Of a DNA stretch of 40,912 nt, positions 1 to 8,124 are shown piece by piece (position 1 is the stretch's first letter; the number at the start of each line of letters is the position of its first letter). Location: assembly GCA_003562075.1 (NCBI GenBank), contig PWWP01000065.1:1-40912 (forward strand). The letters are read 5' to 3'. Below the pieces are notes generated by a model. The model made no database searches, had not been told where the DNA came from, and saw nothing but the letters and a program-made list of their open reading frames with translations. Source of the DNA: Gemmatimonadota bacterium. GTDB taxonomy: Bacteria; Gemmatimonadota; Gemmatimonadetes; Longimicrobiales; Gaopeijiaceae. The position numbers and the translations under genes are program-made.

Positions 1-1
1 C

Positions 2-661
2 ATGTCCGACGAACGTCTGAACCTCCCCAACGCCATCACTGGCGCCAGGATCCTGGCCTGTCCGGTCATCTTCTTCCTGGCTCTCTCTCCAGGGACCACC
101 CAGCTCATTGTGGCCTTTGGGCTCTTCGTTCTGGCCGCCGTATCGGATCTCTGGGACGGATACCTGGCTCGCCGACGAGGTTTGGTGACGGACCTGGGCA
201 AGCTTCTGGATCCCGTGGCCGACAAGCTGCTCCTGGTCTCGACCTTCATACCCTTCTATATCGTCTCCCGGCCTCCGGGCCCGGAGACGGAGATCCCCTG
301 GTGGGGTGCCATGCCGCTCTGGGTGATCATCGTGATCTTTGGACGGGAGCTGGCCGTCACCCTCCTTCGGAGCTGGGCCGCCCGCAGGGGATCTGTGATC
401 TCGGCCGGTAAGTCGGGGAAGATCAAGGCTTTCATCCAGAATATCTTCATCGGGGCTCTTCTCCTCTGGTACGGGTTGGTGCGGATGGCCCGTGATGCCG
501 GGTGGGAGGGACACACAGTCTGGGAGCTCTGGTCCGGGTTCCACGGGTTGGTCGTCGGACTTTCCCTCCTCCTGGCCATCGTCCTCACCGTGTATTCCAT
601 GGGGGTATACCTGGTGCATAACCGGGCGTTGATCAGCGGGAAGGACATGGAGAACCCATGA
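2..661 (+). CDS. pgsA: CDP-diacylglycerol--glycerol-3-phosphate 3-phosphatidyltransferase (PgsA)
   Basis: This integral membrane enzyme transfers a phosphatidyl group from CDP-diacylglycerol to glycerol-3-phosphate, the committed step to phosphatidylglycerol and cardiolipin. The protein has 219 residues, a normal length. The CDP-alcohol phosphotransferase signature is complete: D49-x2-D52-G53-x2-A56-R57-x8-G66-x3-D70-x3-D74. Hydrophobic segments follow at about 13-48, 75-90, 105-125, 143-160 and 180-205. The ATG at position 2 gives the expected family N-terminus (NLPNAITGAR), but the sequence begins here, so upstream signals cannot be judged. The stop (661) lies 19 bp before the cinA start, so the two are probably co-transcribed; a pgsA-cinA pairing is common in bacteria. 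Confidence 0.95.
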   Translation: MSDERLNLPNAITGARILACPVIFFLALSPGTTQLIVAFGLFVLAAVSDLWDGYLARRRGLVTDLGKLLDPVADKLLLVSTFIPFYIVSRPPGPETEIPWWGAMPLWVIIVIFGRELAVTLLRSWAARRGSVISAGKSGKIKAFIQNIFIGALLLWYGLVRMARDAGWEGHTVWELWSGFHGLVVGLSLLLAIVLTVYSMGVYLVHNRALISGKDMENP

Positions 662-680
662 TGCGGGGGGAGAGGGCTCC

Positions 681-1991
681 GTGGCGTCGGGACTAGGAGA
701 AGTGGGCAAGGACGCTCTGAGGGGCGAAGCTCTGGCCCCCATGGCCAGGGTGGTCACCATCGGTGATGAGTTGCTGACTGGTGAGAGGGTGGATGGCAAC
801 GCTGGCTGGCTCGCGCGCAGGCTCACAGACCTGGGTTTTCGCGTCACAGGGTTGGAGTCGGCAGGCGATCGGGAAGAGGACATTGGCGAAGCGCTGTCCA
901 GGGCCGTTTCAGTCGCAGATCTCGTCGTCGTGACCGGTGGGCTCGGTCCCACTTTGGACGACAGGACCCGAGAGGGAGTGGCCCGACAGTGGGGACTCTC
1001 CCTGGACGAATCTCCGGCGTTGGTGGAGGAGATGCGGGCCCGATTTCGAGCCCGTGGCTATCACGATCTTCCTGCGGCCAACCGGCGAGTGGCACGGGTG
1101 CCTCAAGGGGCTCAGGTGCTCCCAAATCCCGAGGGATCTTCCCCAGGGCTTTGGATCGAGCTTCCTCCAGGAGCAACTGAGCCAACTCCGGTGATTCTCT
1201 TGCCTGGAGTCCCAAGAGAGATGGAAGCCATCATGGCCGGGGCCGCCGGCTCAGCCATCGCTCATGGCTTCCAGGAGCGGCTGGCGCCAGCTCGGTCCAT
1301 CCTGGTCTATACCACGGGTATCCCGGAGTCGGTTCTGGCCGGACGGGTGGAAGCCCTGGTGGGCGATGACCTGGACGTGGAGGTGGCATACCGTCCGTCC
1401 CTACGGGGTGTGGAGATGAGACTCAGTGCCAGGGGTTCCGGGGCGGAGGAGCGATTGACCCGAGCCCGGAGCCTTCTCCATGATGCACTCGGGTCCCATC
1501 TCTACCATGCACCGTCAGGGAATCTCGCTGAGGCGGTTGGGAAGGCACTTGAGTCCAGGGGGCTCCGGGTGGCCGTGGCCGAGAGCTGCACCGGGGGACG
1601 GGTTCTGGGGCGGTTGACGGACATTTCCGGCAGCTCTCGCTGGGTCGTAGGCGGCGTGGTGGCCTATTCCAATCGAATCAAGGAGGAATGGCTCAAGGTG
1701 CCGCCAGCACTCCTGGAAGCCCAGGGGGCCGTATCTCAGGGAGTGGTAGAGGAGATGGCCCAGGGGGTTCGGACCCGGATGGGGGTGGAGGTCGGGCTGG
1801 CGATCACAGGGATTGCCGGACCCACAGGCGCCACTCCGGGGAAGCCGGTGGGGACGGTCTGGTTCGGAGTTTCGGGCCCTGCTGGATTGCACTCCGAACG
1901 CGTCCGGTTCGGAGGAGGGCGAGAGGAGGTCCGGGAGCGAGCGGCTCAACATGGGCTCCACCTGATCCTTCAGGCTGTCTCCGCTCCTTGA
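681..1991 (+). CDS. cinA: CinA-family nicotinamide-nucleotide amidohydrolase / competence-damage protein
   Basis: Two-domain protein. Residues about 21-190 form a MoCF-type domain (VVTIGDELLTGERVDGN near the start, then VVVTGGLGPT), which in CinA carries ADP-ribose pyrophosphatase activity. Residues about 275-430 form the C-terminal CinA/PncC domain (VAVAESCTGG and GIAGPTGATPGKPVGTV), which deamidates NMN in pyridine-nucleotide salvage. The start is uncertain. The GTG at 681 has a good ribosome binding site (GGAGAGG, 5-nt spacer), but homologues normally begin at the in-frame ATG at 741 (MARVVTIGDELL), which has no visible site. The roughly 420-residue core length is usual. It sits directly behind pgsA. 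Cytoplasmic; the historical link to competence and RecA is not shown by this sequence. Confidence 0.93.
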   Translation: MASGLGEVGKDALRGEALAPMARVVTIGDELLTGERVDGNAGWLARRLTDLGFRVTGLESAGDREEDIGEALSRAVSVADLVVVTGGLGPTLDDRTREGVARQWGLSLDESPALVEEMRARFRARGYHDLPAANRRVARVPQGAQVLPNPEGSSPGLWIELPPGATEPTPVILLPGVPREMEAIMAGAAGSAIAHGFQERLAPARSILVYTTGIPESVLAGRVEALVGDDLDVEVAYRPSLRGVEMRLSARGSGAEERLTRARSLLHDALGSHLYHAPSGNLAEAVGKALESRGLRVAVAESCTGGRVLGRLTDISGSSRWVVGGVVAYSNRIKEEWLKVPPALLEAQGAVSQGVVEEMAQGVRTRMGVEVGLAITGIAGPTGATPGKPVGTVWFGVSGPAGLHSERVRFGGGREEVRERAAQHGLHLILQAVSAP

Positions 1992-2148
1992 CGCCGCCCC
2001 TCACTGCCAGTGTGAGAACCCGTTGGACTTACGAGGGTAGATGACGCCGACGGGGAATCGCTGGACCATGACGTAAGAGAAGCCGGATTGTGTGCCAGCT
2101 GCTCCTTCTGTGTGGAACCTCCTTCGTGGAATCTGAAACCAACTGATC

Positions 2149-2748
2149 ATGAGCGAATCGACTAGACGGAATGAGGAACACGAGTCAGCGGGATCCGAAT
2201 CTCCCGCTGAGGGGAGGGTGGACACGTCCGCCGCTCCGGATGACGAACCGAACGGGACTCACGTCGGAGGTCAGACCTCCGAGGGAGAGAATGCAGACGT
2301 GGAGGAGCTGAGACGGGAGTTGGAGGCGCTCAACGATCGCCACCTTCGGCTGGCTGCCGAGTTCGACAATTTCAGAAAGCGTTCACAAAGCGAACTGGGT
2401 GAGTCGGGCGCCCGAGCCCAGGCGGCTCTGGTCGGTGACCTCCTGGATGTCTTGGACGACTTCGAACGTGTCTCGTCATTGAATCCTGACCAGGCCACCG
2501 TGGAGTCGGTACTGGAGGGAGTCCAACTGGTGGAACAGAAATTTCACCGGGCCCTGGAGAACGCAGGTCTGGAGGAAGTGGAGACCGAGGGAGCCACGTT
2601 CGATCCCAATTCCATGGAAGCCATGCTGAGGGAACCCACGGATCAGGAGGATCAGGACGAGAAGGTGGCTCAGGTGCTCCAGAAGGGGTTCCGCTTCAAA
2701 GGCCACCTGGTCCGGCCTGCCCGGGTGAGCGTTCACAAGCATGACTGA
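2149..2748 (+). CDS. grpE: Nucleotide exchange factor GrpE
   Basis: GrpE is the ADP/ATP exchange factor for DnaK. The 199-residue protein has an acidic, low-complexity N-terminus (about 1-45), a long charged helix predicted as coiled coil (about 48-100, with AAEFDNFRKR), the helical bundle (GDLLDVLDDFERV) and the C-terminal beta domain with the family signature (GATFDPNSMEAM ... VAQVLQKGFRFKGHLVRPARVSV). A 157-bp gap separates it from cinA, so transcription may restart here. I found no CIRCE element and no convincing -35/-10 pair; an 11-bp palindrome CACTGCCAGTG occurs at 2002-2012. dnaJ follows after 28 bp. Neither dnaK nor hrcA is next to it in this window, so the chaperone operon is split compared with the classical hrcA-grpE-dnaK-dnaJ order. 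Confidence 0.95.
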   Translation: MSESTRRNEEHESAGSESPAEGRVDTSAAPDDEPNGTHVGGQTSEGENADVEELRRELEALNDRHLRLAAEFDNFRKRSQSELGESGARAQAALVGDLLDVLDDFERVSSLNPDQATVESVLEGVQLVEQKFHRALENAGLEEVETEGATFDPNSMEAMLREPTDQEDQDEKVAQVLQKGFRFKGHLVRPARVSVHKHD

Positions 2749-2776
2749 TGGTGCACACCTCCCACGGATCTGAGGC

Positions 2777-3916
2777 ATGACAACCAAGTCCAAGGACTTC
2801 TACCGGATCCTGGGCGTTCCCGAGGATGCAGATCGGGAGCAGATTCGAAAGGCCTACCGGAAGCTGGCCAAGGAGAATCACCCCGATGCAAACCCGGACG
2901 ACCCCAAGGCCCAGGAACGCTTCCAGGAGATCGGGGAGGCGTATGCCGTCCTCTCCGACGAGGAGAAGAGGAAGCAGTACGATCAGATGCGTCGCTACGG
3001 GGCTTTTGGATTCGGTGGAGGGGGGCCTGGCGCCGGCCCATCCCGCGGGCCCGGACGGGCTCCTGGGAGCCAGGACGCAGGAGCATTTTCCTTCGATGAC
3101 CTGGGAGGGTTGGGCGGCCTGGGAGATCTCTTCAGCACCATCTTCGACCGAGGTCGACGTGAACCAGGCGCCGGTCCGAGGACCGCTCGGGCTTCAGGCG
3201 GACGAGATGTAGAGGTTCAAGTTGAGATTTCCTTCCAGGTGGCTGCGCGGGGAGGGAAGATCTCGTTGACGGTCCCGGTCACGGAGGAATGCGCCACGTG
3301 CGGTGGCTCAGGGGCCCGGCCGGGTACGGATCTGAAGCCATGTGGGGAGTGCGGGGGGGCCGGCTCCGTTTCATTCGGTCAGGGAGGCTTCGCCGTGAAT
3401 CGTCCCTGTCCCGCGTGCATGGGGCGGGGACGAATTCCCGAGACCCCATGTACCATTTGTCGGGGTCGTGGATCGGTGCGGCAGAAGCGGAAGATCGAAG
3501 TGAAGGTTCCGGCAGGTGTGGAGACGGGGTCCCGTTTGAAGGTGAGCGGACAGGGCGAACGGGGTCCCGGGGGAGGTCCTCCCGGTGACCTGATCCTGGT
3601 CTTCAAGGTGAAACCCCATCACTTCTTCCGTCGAGAGGGGCTGGACATCCACTGCACTGTCCCGGTGAATCTGGCCCAGGCAGTCCTCGGCAGCAGGATC
3701 CGTGTCCGAACGGTGGAGGGGAAGCACGTCGTCCTGAAGGTTCCACCCGGTACTCAGAGCGGCACCCGGTTCCGGATTCGAGGACAGGGCATCACCCGGG
3801 GGGAACGGACGGGGGACCAGTATGTGGAGGTTCGCGTCCGGGTTCCCGATACCCTCAACGATGAAGAGAGGGAGAAGTTCGAAGCCTACGCTGAGACCGC
3901 CGGGATGCGACACTGA
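2777..3916 (+). CDS. dnaJ: Chaperone protein DnaJ
   Basis: DnaJ is the Hsp40 co-chaperone that delivers unfolded clients to DnaK and stimulates its ATPase. The 379-residue protein has the full type I layout. The J domain (about 7-72) has the HPD tripeptide at 35-37. A Gly/Phe-rich linker spans about 77-125. The zinc-binding region has four CxxCxGxG motifs starting at C172, C189, C211 and C225. Two C-terminal beta-sandwich domains follow ([40 protein letters not shown]). All cysteines needed for both zinc centres are present. It is 28 bp downstream of grpE and 74 bp upstream of a small orphan gene on the same strand. Confidence 0.96.
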   Translation: MTTKSKDFYRILGVPEDADREQIRKAYRKLAKENHPDANPDDPKAQERFQEIGEAYAVLSDEEKRKQYDQMRRYGAFGFGGGGPGAGPSRGPGRAPGSQDAGAFSFDDLGGLGGLGDLFSTIFDRGRREPGAGPRTARASGGRDVEVQVEISFQVAARGGKISLTVPVTEECATCGGSGARPGTDLKPCGECGGAGSVSFGQGGFAVNRPCPACMGRGRIPETPCTICRGRGSVRQKRKIEVKVPAGVETGSRLKVSGQGERGPGGGPPGDLILVFKVKPHHFFRREGLDIHCTVPVNLAQAVLGSRIRVRTVEGKHVVLKVPPGTQSGTRFRIRGQGITRGERTGDQYVEVRVRVPDTLNDEEREKFEAYAETAGMRH

Positions 3917-3990
3917 TTCAGGTGCCGGAGCTGACCCCTACGGGTCACCTCGGCTCCACCTTCAGACCCACCAGAAGGGAAGGAGATCGG

Positions 3991-4233
3991 ATGAGGCGAT
4001 TCATGGATCCGGAGTTGACTGAGTGGGAGGTCTGGCCAGCACCCTCGGGAGAGCGGGCGCAGGGCCCCGGCCGGCTGATTTTCCAGGAGGTGGCAGCGGG
4101 CCCGACTCGTGCTCGGGAGGTCGAGCTCACCCGGGAGGAGCGGGAAGAGTGGGGAAGCTCTGCAGCATTGGCGTCCCAAGGGACCGTTTCCCAGCTCTTG
4201 GAGCTGCTGAAACGAGCCAAGCCCATGAATTGA
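3991..4233 (+). CDS. Small hypothetical protein downstream of dnaJ
   Basis: An 80-residue soluble protein that I do not recognise. The chosen ATG is preceded by AAGGAGATCGG, a strong ribosome binding site. The frame is open further upstream to 3922, but those codons have no ribosome binding site. The N-terminus starts MRRFMDPELTEWEVWPAPSG. A basic, Arg/Glu-rich middle follows (RAREVELTREEREEWG), and a short helical C-terminus ends LLELLKRAKPMN. The last half looks like one or two amphipathic helices. No membrane segment, signal peptide or cysteine is visible. It lies 74 bp after dnaJ on the same strand and may be the last gene of the grpE-dnaJ transcript. Codon use matches the neighbours, which supports a real gene. 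It is probably lineage-restricted. Confidence 0.65.
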   Translation: MRRFMDPELTEWEVWPAPSGERAQGPGRLIFQEVAAGPTRAREVELTREEREEWGSSAALASQGTVSQLLELLKRAKPMN

Positions 4234-4247
4234 TCCGAGGCTGCCCA

Positions 4248-4314
4248 ACGACCTGGGGGACTCCGCGCCGACGCAACCCTCTGGGCGCCGAGGGGTTGCG
4301 GCACCGGAGGTCGT
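4248..4314. terminator. Structured intergenic palindrome between convergent genes
   Basis: The 186-bp gap 4234-4419 lies between the rightward dnaJ cluster and leftward mnmA. It contains nested inverted repeats: an outer pair ACGACCT (4248-4254) / AGGTCGT (4308-4314), and an inner pair CGCAACCC (4272-4279) / GGGTTGCG (4293-4300) around a GC-rich loop. No U-tract follows, so a rho-independent terminator is not proven, but a bidirectional stop or a repeat element is plausible. The rest of the gap (4320-4419) contains GTAGC-ACTACG-GCTAC, a small second hairpin, and no gene. Confidence 0.4.
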
Positions 4315-4419
4315 CACTCCTCGCTCGCCGTAGCACTACGGCTACGCCTCGTCGTCGTTCCTACTCCGGCACTCGCAAGACCTCGGCTCGCGGCCGCACC
4401 CCACTTTCCGATCAGACTT

Positions 4420-5565
4420 CTAGACCTTCACCGGGGTCTGGGCCTGGACTCCGGTTCTGCCGGTCAGATTCTGCAAGGGCTGCCGAATGCGGCCTCCTCC
4501 CAGGAGCTGCTCGCCGCGGAAGACGGCGCACGACTGACCCGGGGTCACCGCTGACTGGGGTTCCACCAACTCCAGCGTCATTTCAGAGGGGGAGCTTTCA
4601 TCCACCCGAGCAGGTGTCGCCGTGGCACCATGCCGGATCTGGATGCTCACTTCCTCGCCGGGAGCCGGAGGTCCGAGGAGCCAATTCAGGTCATCCACCT
4701 CCAGGCCTCTTGCCTCCAGGGCCCACCGAGGACCCACGACCACGGTGCGAGTCTCAGGCTTCACCCGGATGACGTAGTGGGGCTCGTCGAACCCACCGCC
4801 CAGCCCTTTCCGCTGGCCCACGGTAAACCCGGCATATCCCTGGTGCTCTCCCACCACCTGCCCTGAAAGATCCACGATGGGACCGGGTTCCAGTGCAGGA
4901 TGCCGATTCTGGAGGCGGGTTCGGAGAAGATCTCGATAGTCCCCTGTTGGGACGAAACAGATCTCCTGGGATTCCGGCTTGTCTGCCGTGACCAGGTCCA
5001 TCTCCCGGGCCCTGTCCCGCACCTGGGCCTTGGTCAGCCCGCCCAGGGGAAAGTGGAGAAGGGGGAGGATCTCCGAAGGGAGTCCCCAGAGGAAGTAGGC
5101 CTGATCCTTCTTCCGGTCGAGTCCCCGAAAGAGAGCTGGGTTTCCCTGATCGTCCACTCCGGATCGAACGTAATGGCCCGTGGCGATCCCCTGGCATCCC
5201 AGAGCCTTCCCTCGCTTCAACAGGTCCCCGAACTTGGTGTTTGAGTTGCATCGGACGCAGGGGTTGGGTGTTCGACCCTGGGCGTACTCAGAGACGAAAT
5301 CATCGATGACATCCCGGGTGAAGTCCTCCTCCACATCGAAGACGTAGTGGGGAATGCCCAGCCGGTCCGCCACCTTGCGGGCATCGGTGATCCCTTCCAG
5401 TCCACAACAACTGCGGGCGTGAGCGGGCGTCCCTTCGTAGCAGAACGTCTTCATGGTGACGCCGATCACCTCGTGACCGGCCTCCACCAGGAGGGCGGCG
5501 GTCACCGACGAATCCACTCCCCCCGACATGGCGACGAGAATTTTTTTCCGATCCATGGATTCCAT
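4420..5565 (-). CDS. mnmA: tRNA-specific 2-thiouridylase MnmA
   Basis: MnmA makes the 2-thio group of 2-thiouridine at wobble position 34 of tRNA(Lys), tRNA(Glu) and tRNA(Gln), using ATP to adenylate the uridine and sulfur from a cysteine desulfurase. The 381 residues cover the whole family. The N-type ATP pyrophosphatase P-loop SGGVDSS is at 14-20. The catalytic cysteine pair is present: C103 in NPCVRCN and C203 in ESQEICFVP. The central and C-terminal beta-barrel domains follow (GFTVGQRKGLG; GQSCAVF). The start at 5565 is tentative, since the Met at residue 4 (MDRKKILVAMSGG) is equally typical. The upstream cysteine desulfurase ends 6 bp before it, giving a tight sulfur-relay operon. Confidence 0.96.
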   Translation of the reverse strand: MESMDRKKILVAMSGGVDSSVTAALLVEAGHEVIGVTMKTFCYEGTPAHARSCCGLEGITDARKVADRLGIPHYVFDVEEDFTRDVIDDFVSEYAQGRTPNPCVRCNSNTKFGDLLKRGKALGCQGIATGHYVRSGVDDQGNPALFRGLDRKKDQAYFLWGLPSEILPLLHFPLGGLTKAQVRDRAREMDLVTADKPESQEICFVPTGDYRDLLRTRLQNRHPALEPGPIVDLSGQVVGEHQGYAGFTVGQRKGLGGGFDEPHYVIRVKPETRTVVVGPRWALEARGLEVDDLNWLLGPPAPGEEVSIQIRHGATATPARVDESSPSEMTLELVEPQSAVTPGQSCAVFRGEQLLGGGRIRQPLQNLTGRTGVQAQTPVKV

Positions 5566-5571
5566 ATCCCC

Positions 5572-6774
5572 TTAGCTGGGCCTGGTCCCGATCCCTGCAC
5601 TCCGGATCTCTCCAAGTACCCGTGGTACGATCTTCAATGCTCCTTCCACCACTTGCGGGGTGGAGTTCCACCCCAGCGAGAGCCGAAGGGGGGCTACACC
5701 CCGAGCATGGGCTTCCCCGTAGAACTCTGCCAGAACGGGACTGACGCCACTGGACCCACTCCGGCAGGCTGAGCCGGCCGAGGCCCGTACTCCAGAGAGG
5801 TCCAGTGCCCCGGGAAGGACGTCGGCTGGCAGCCCGGGAATGCCCACATTGGTGATGTGGGGTGCCCGGGGGCCTTCGGCGCCATGGATTCGAAGGTCGG
5901 GAATCGCCTCTTTGAGTCCCTCTTCCAGCCGATCCCTCAGTCTGGTCAATCGAGCCGCTTCCCCTTCTCGGTCGTGCGTAGCCAACTCCAGGGCCTGGGC
6001 CATTCCTGCTGCTCCGGCTACGTCCTCCGTGCCGGGACGAAGTCCGTCTTCCTGCCCCCCACCGAAGAGCCGGGGAGAGAGGAGGGAGCGGTCCCGACAC
6101 ACGAGGATGCCCATGGACCGGGGTCCCCCCAGCTTATGACCGGAGAGGGAAAGGAGGTCGGCTGCTCGTGCCAGTTGGGCCAGATGAAGTTTGCCTGCCC
6201 CCTGGACCGCATCCACGTGAAGGGGAACGTCCTGAGCCCGGGCCACCTCCAGCAACTCCTCCATGGCCAGGACTGTGCCCGTTTCGTTGTTCACCCACAT
6301 GCAGGAGAGGAGCGCGGCTGATGACGGATCAGGGTGTCGCTCTAGCGTCTCCCGGATCGTGGTCAGGTCGAGCTGGCCCGATGGATCGACGCCGAAGACG
6401 ACGGCCTGCCCGTGACTACGGACCGCCTCCTGGGCTGCTTCTCGTACCGCTGAATGCTCTACTGATGAGTAGAGGATGAGGGGGGTGTGTCCCTCACTGC
6501 GGCTCCGATCTGCTCGACCCAGAATGGCCAGGTTGTCCGACTCGGTCCCACCCCGTACGAAGAATACGGTGCCCGCGGGCACATCCAATACCTCGGCAAC
6601 CCGATCCCGGGCCGCCTGGAGTGTTCTTCGGGCGTCCTGTCCCCAGCGGTGAGGGGAGGAGGGATTCCCTGGGAATTCCTCTTGGACGTGCCTCATCTCC
6701 CTGGCCACCTGGGGCCGAAGGGGGGTAGTGGCAGCGTGATCCAGGTAAAGGTCGGTCAAGGGAGGCTTGGGCAC
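5572..6774 (-). CDS. nifS: Class I cysteine desulfurase (NifS/IscS type)
   Basis: This PLP enzyme removes sulfur from L-cysteine as an enzyme-bound persulfide. The 400-residue protein carries LDHAATTPL near the start, H107 in VEHSAV, the NNETG motif (162-166), D188 in HVDAVQ, the PLP lysine K214 in SGHKLGGP, and C337 in SAGSACRSG as the persulfide cysteine. This places it in class I (NifS/IscS) rather than SufS. The gene is 6 bp upstream of mnmA, so its likely main acceptor is MnmA, although it may also feed Fe-S assembly; no iscU or other assembly gene is adjacent. The GTG start at 6774 has no obvious ribosome binding site but gives the correct family N-terminus. Confidence 0.93.
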   Translation of the reverse strand: MPKPPLTDLYLDHAATTPLRPQVAREMRHVQEEFPGNPSSPHRWGQDARRTLQAARDRVAEVLDVPAGTVFFVRGGTESDNLAILGRADRSRSEGHTPLILYSSVEHSAVREAAQEAVRSHGQAVVFGVDPSGQLDLTTIRETLERHPDPSSAALLSCMWVNNETGTVLAMEELLEVARAQDVPLHVDAVQGAGKLHLAQLARAADLLSLSGHKLGGPRSMGILVCRDRSLLSPRLFGGGQEDGLRPGTEDVAGAAGMAQALELATHDREGEAARLTRLRDRLEEGLKEAIPDLRIHGAEGPRAPHITNVGIPGLPADVLPGALDLSGVRASAGSACRSGSSGVSPVLAEFYGEAHARGVAPLRLSLGWNSTPQVVEGALKIVPRVLGEIRSAGIGTRPS

Positions 6775-6884
6775 AGGTTCGGTCGGCGACGGGGAAAAGA
6801 TAACTTAAGGTTCCTGGGAGACGGGGTGCAGGGGGCGAGCAGGTGGGATCCGAGCCTTCTCCCTTTGAGTTGGGGCGGTAGGCA

Positions 6885-6990
6885 GCCTCCCCGATCGTTG
6901 GCTCCCCTCGACGTGGCGCTCGCTACCTCTGCGGGTCGCCGCCTACGATGGGGTTCCCAACGGTGGTCCCTGTATTTGTTCAACGTCCCT
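6885..6990. repeat. Solo right-half copy of the intergenic palindromic repeat family
   Basis: The 234-bp divergent gap between the cysteine desulfurase and the HIRAN gene ends in a segment homologous to the right half of the full element at 19676-19954. Shared blocks, in the same order, include GTTGGGGCGG, CGTTGGCT, GACGT, CTGCGG, CCGCC, CCCAACGG and the terminal GGTCCCTGTATTTGTTCAAC (6967-6986). The matching left terminus is not found upstream, so this is a truncated or solo copy. Upstream of it, 6817-6832 carries a 16-nt sequence also found at 19615-19630. It probably overlaps the upstream control regions of both flanking genes. Confidence 0.6.
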
Positions 6991-7008
6991 ATAAACAACA
7001 GGAGCCTC

Positions 7009-7347
7009 ATGAGCCCACGGGGTAGATCGGAGTTTCCCCCAGGACGACCTCGGCGTTTCCGTGCAACCGTCCACGGAATTGTCTTTGCCGGACGCGAGCG
7101 ACTTCTGGCCCAGGTCCAGCCCGGTGACCAGCTCAACCTGATTCCCGATCCTCCGGGACAGGAAGACCCGGAGGTGTGGGTTCACCTCCGGTCGGGCGAG
7201 CCTCTGGGGCACTTGCCCCCGGAGATCGGACAGTGGCTGGCTCCCTGGATGCTGAGAGGGGGAGGGGCCCAGGCGGAGGTGCTTCGAGCATCGGGCCCGG
7301 ATGTCCCCTCGTGGCGTAGGCTCCTCCTGGAAGTCTCCTGTTCCTGA
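7009..7347 (+). CDS. Stand-alone HIRAN-domain protein
   Basis: A 112-residue soluble protein that consists almost entirely of one HIRAN-like domain (about residues 17-111): FRATVHGIVFAGRERLL, then PGDQLNLIPDPPGQEDP, then GEPLGHLPPEIGQWLAP. These follow the HIRAN pattern G-(3-5)-GR..L..L..GD.L.L..EPDNP.DP...V....G..LGYLP.E.A.WLAP. In eukaryotic HLTF and yeast Rad5 the domain binds 3'-OH single-stranded DNA ends at stalled forks; bacterial stand-alone forms are of unknown role. The ATG is preceded by AACAGGAGCCTC, a good ribosome binding site. The frame is open far upstream but antisense to the desulfurase gene, so the start at 7009 is preferred. It converges with bshB1, leaving only 6 bp. Assignment rests on motif recall, not on a profile search. 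Confidence 0.75.
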   Translation: MSPRGRSEFPPGRPRRFRATVHGIVFAGRERLLAQVQPGDQLNLIPDPPGQEDPEVWVHLRSGEPLGHLPPEIGQWLAPWMLRGGGAQAEVLRASGPDVPSWRRLLLEVSCS

Positions 7348-7353
7348 GCACCG

Positions 7354-8079
7354 TCAGAACGAAGGAACGTCAACCGTTCCCAGCGTAGCCGCCCGGACAG
7401 CTTCCCGGGTCCAGAAGGGCTCCCCGTAGGCCACCCGGATCAGGGATCCGTAGTGGGCCAGCTGGGCTCGGACCTGATCCTCCAACGGCCGATCTCCCCC
7501 TGGGAAGGCTTCCCCGGCTCCTCGCGCGCCATCCCACTGGGAGGCGAAGCAGGCCATGGCCTCCAGCCGTCGCTCCATCTGTCGGGAGACGTCCACGACG
7601 AAGGTGGGCGGGGGGGCTTGCTCCCTGAAGGTGAGGGTGTAGATGACCTTCCGGGGTCTGAAGGGGTCGAGTGGCAGATCGGCTCGGGCCAAGCCGGCCA
7701 GGAAGGCTGCATCCGTGGCCAGAGCCGCCGCTTCCCGATGGTCCGGGTGTCGCCCTTCCAGCCAGTGGGTCACCACCGTTCGGGGTCGAAGCTCCCGAAT
7801 GTGACGCGCCACGGTCCGTCGCTGGGAGAGACTGTTCTCCAACTTTCCATCGGGAAGCTCAGCGTTTCGACGGATCTCCACTCCCAGGACCCTGGCGGCG
7901 GCAGCAGCTTCTTCTGCCCGGAGCTCCGGCGTGCCCCGGGTTCCCATCTCGCCCCGGGTCAGGTCCAGGATCCCCACCGCTTCTCCGGCATCAACACTGG
8001 CGGCCAGGGCGCCGCCGCAGAGGAGTTCAGCGTCGTCAGGATGGGCGAAGATGGCCAGGAGATCCAGAGTCGCGGTCAT
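7354..8079 (-). CDS. bshB1: Bacillithiol biosynthesis deacetylase BshB1
   Basis: This PIG-L/LmbE-family zinc hydrolase is expected to deacetylate GlcNAc-malate to GlcN-malate, the second step of bacillithiol synthesis. The 241-residue protein has the metal-binding motif AHPDDAE (H13, D15, D16) near the N-terminus and the second motif HPDH (111-114) after VVTHWLEGR. BshB1-like blocks LDLTRGEMGTRG and NAELPDGKLEN (residues about 38-49 and 72-82) separate it from mycothiol MshB and from generic LmbE proteins. Cytoplasmic. bshA and bshC are not in this window, which is common because the pathway genes are often scattered. The protein implies that the organism uses bacillithiol as its low-molecular-weight thiol. 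Confidence 0.9.
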   Translation of the reverse strand: MTATLDLLAIFAHPDDAELLCGGALAASVDAGEAVGILDLTRGEMGTRGTPELRAEEAAAAARVLGVEIRRNAELPDGKLENSLSQRRTVARHIRELRPRTVVTHWLEGRHPDHREAAALATDAAFLAGLARADLPLDPFRPRKVIYTLTFREQAPPPTFVVDVSRQMERRLEAMACFASQWDGARGAGEAFPGGDRPLEDQVRAQLAHYGSLIRVAYGEPFWTREAVRAATLGTVDVPSF

Positions 8080-8124
8080 GGAGCCGGAAGGGAAACGGGA
8101 GGGACAGTCCAGAGAGTCGCCAAA

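Noticed and set aside
1992-2148. CIRCE or sigma32-type promoter before grpE
   Set aside because: Looked for TTAGCACTC-N9-GAGTGCTAA and for heat-shock -35/-10 pairs; only an unrelated 11-bp palindrome was found.
4023-4772. 249-codon rightward frame spanning the convergent gap into mnmA
   Set aside because: Ser/Pro/Arg/Gly-rich, overlaps two better genes and the palindromic spacer.
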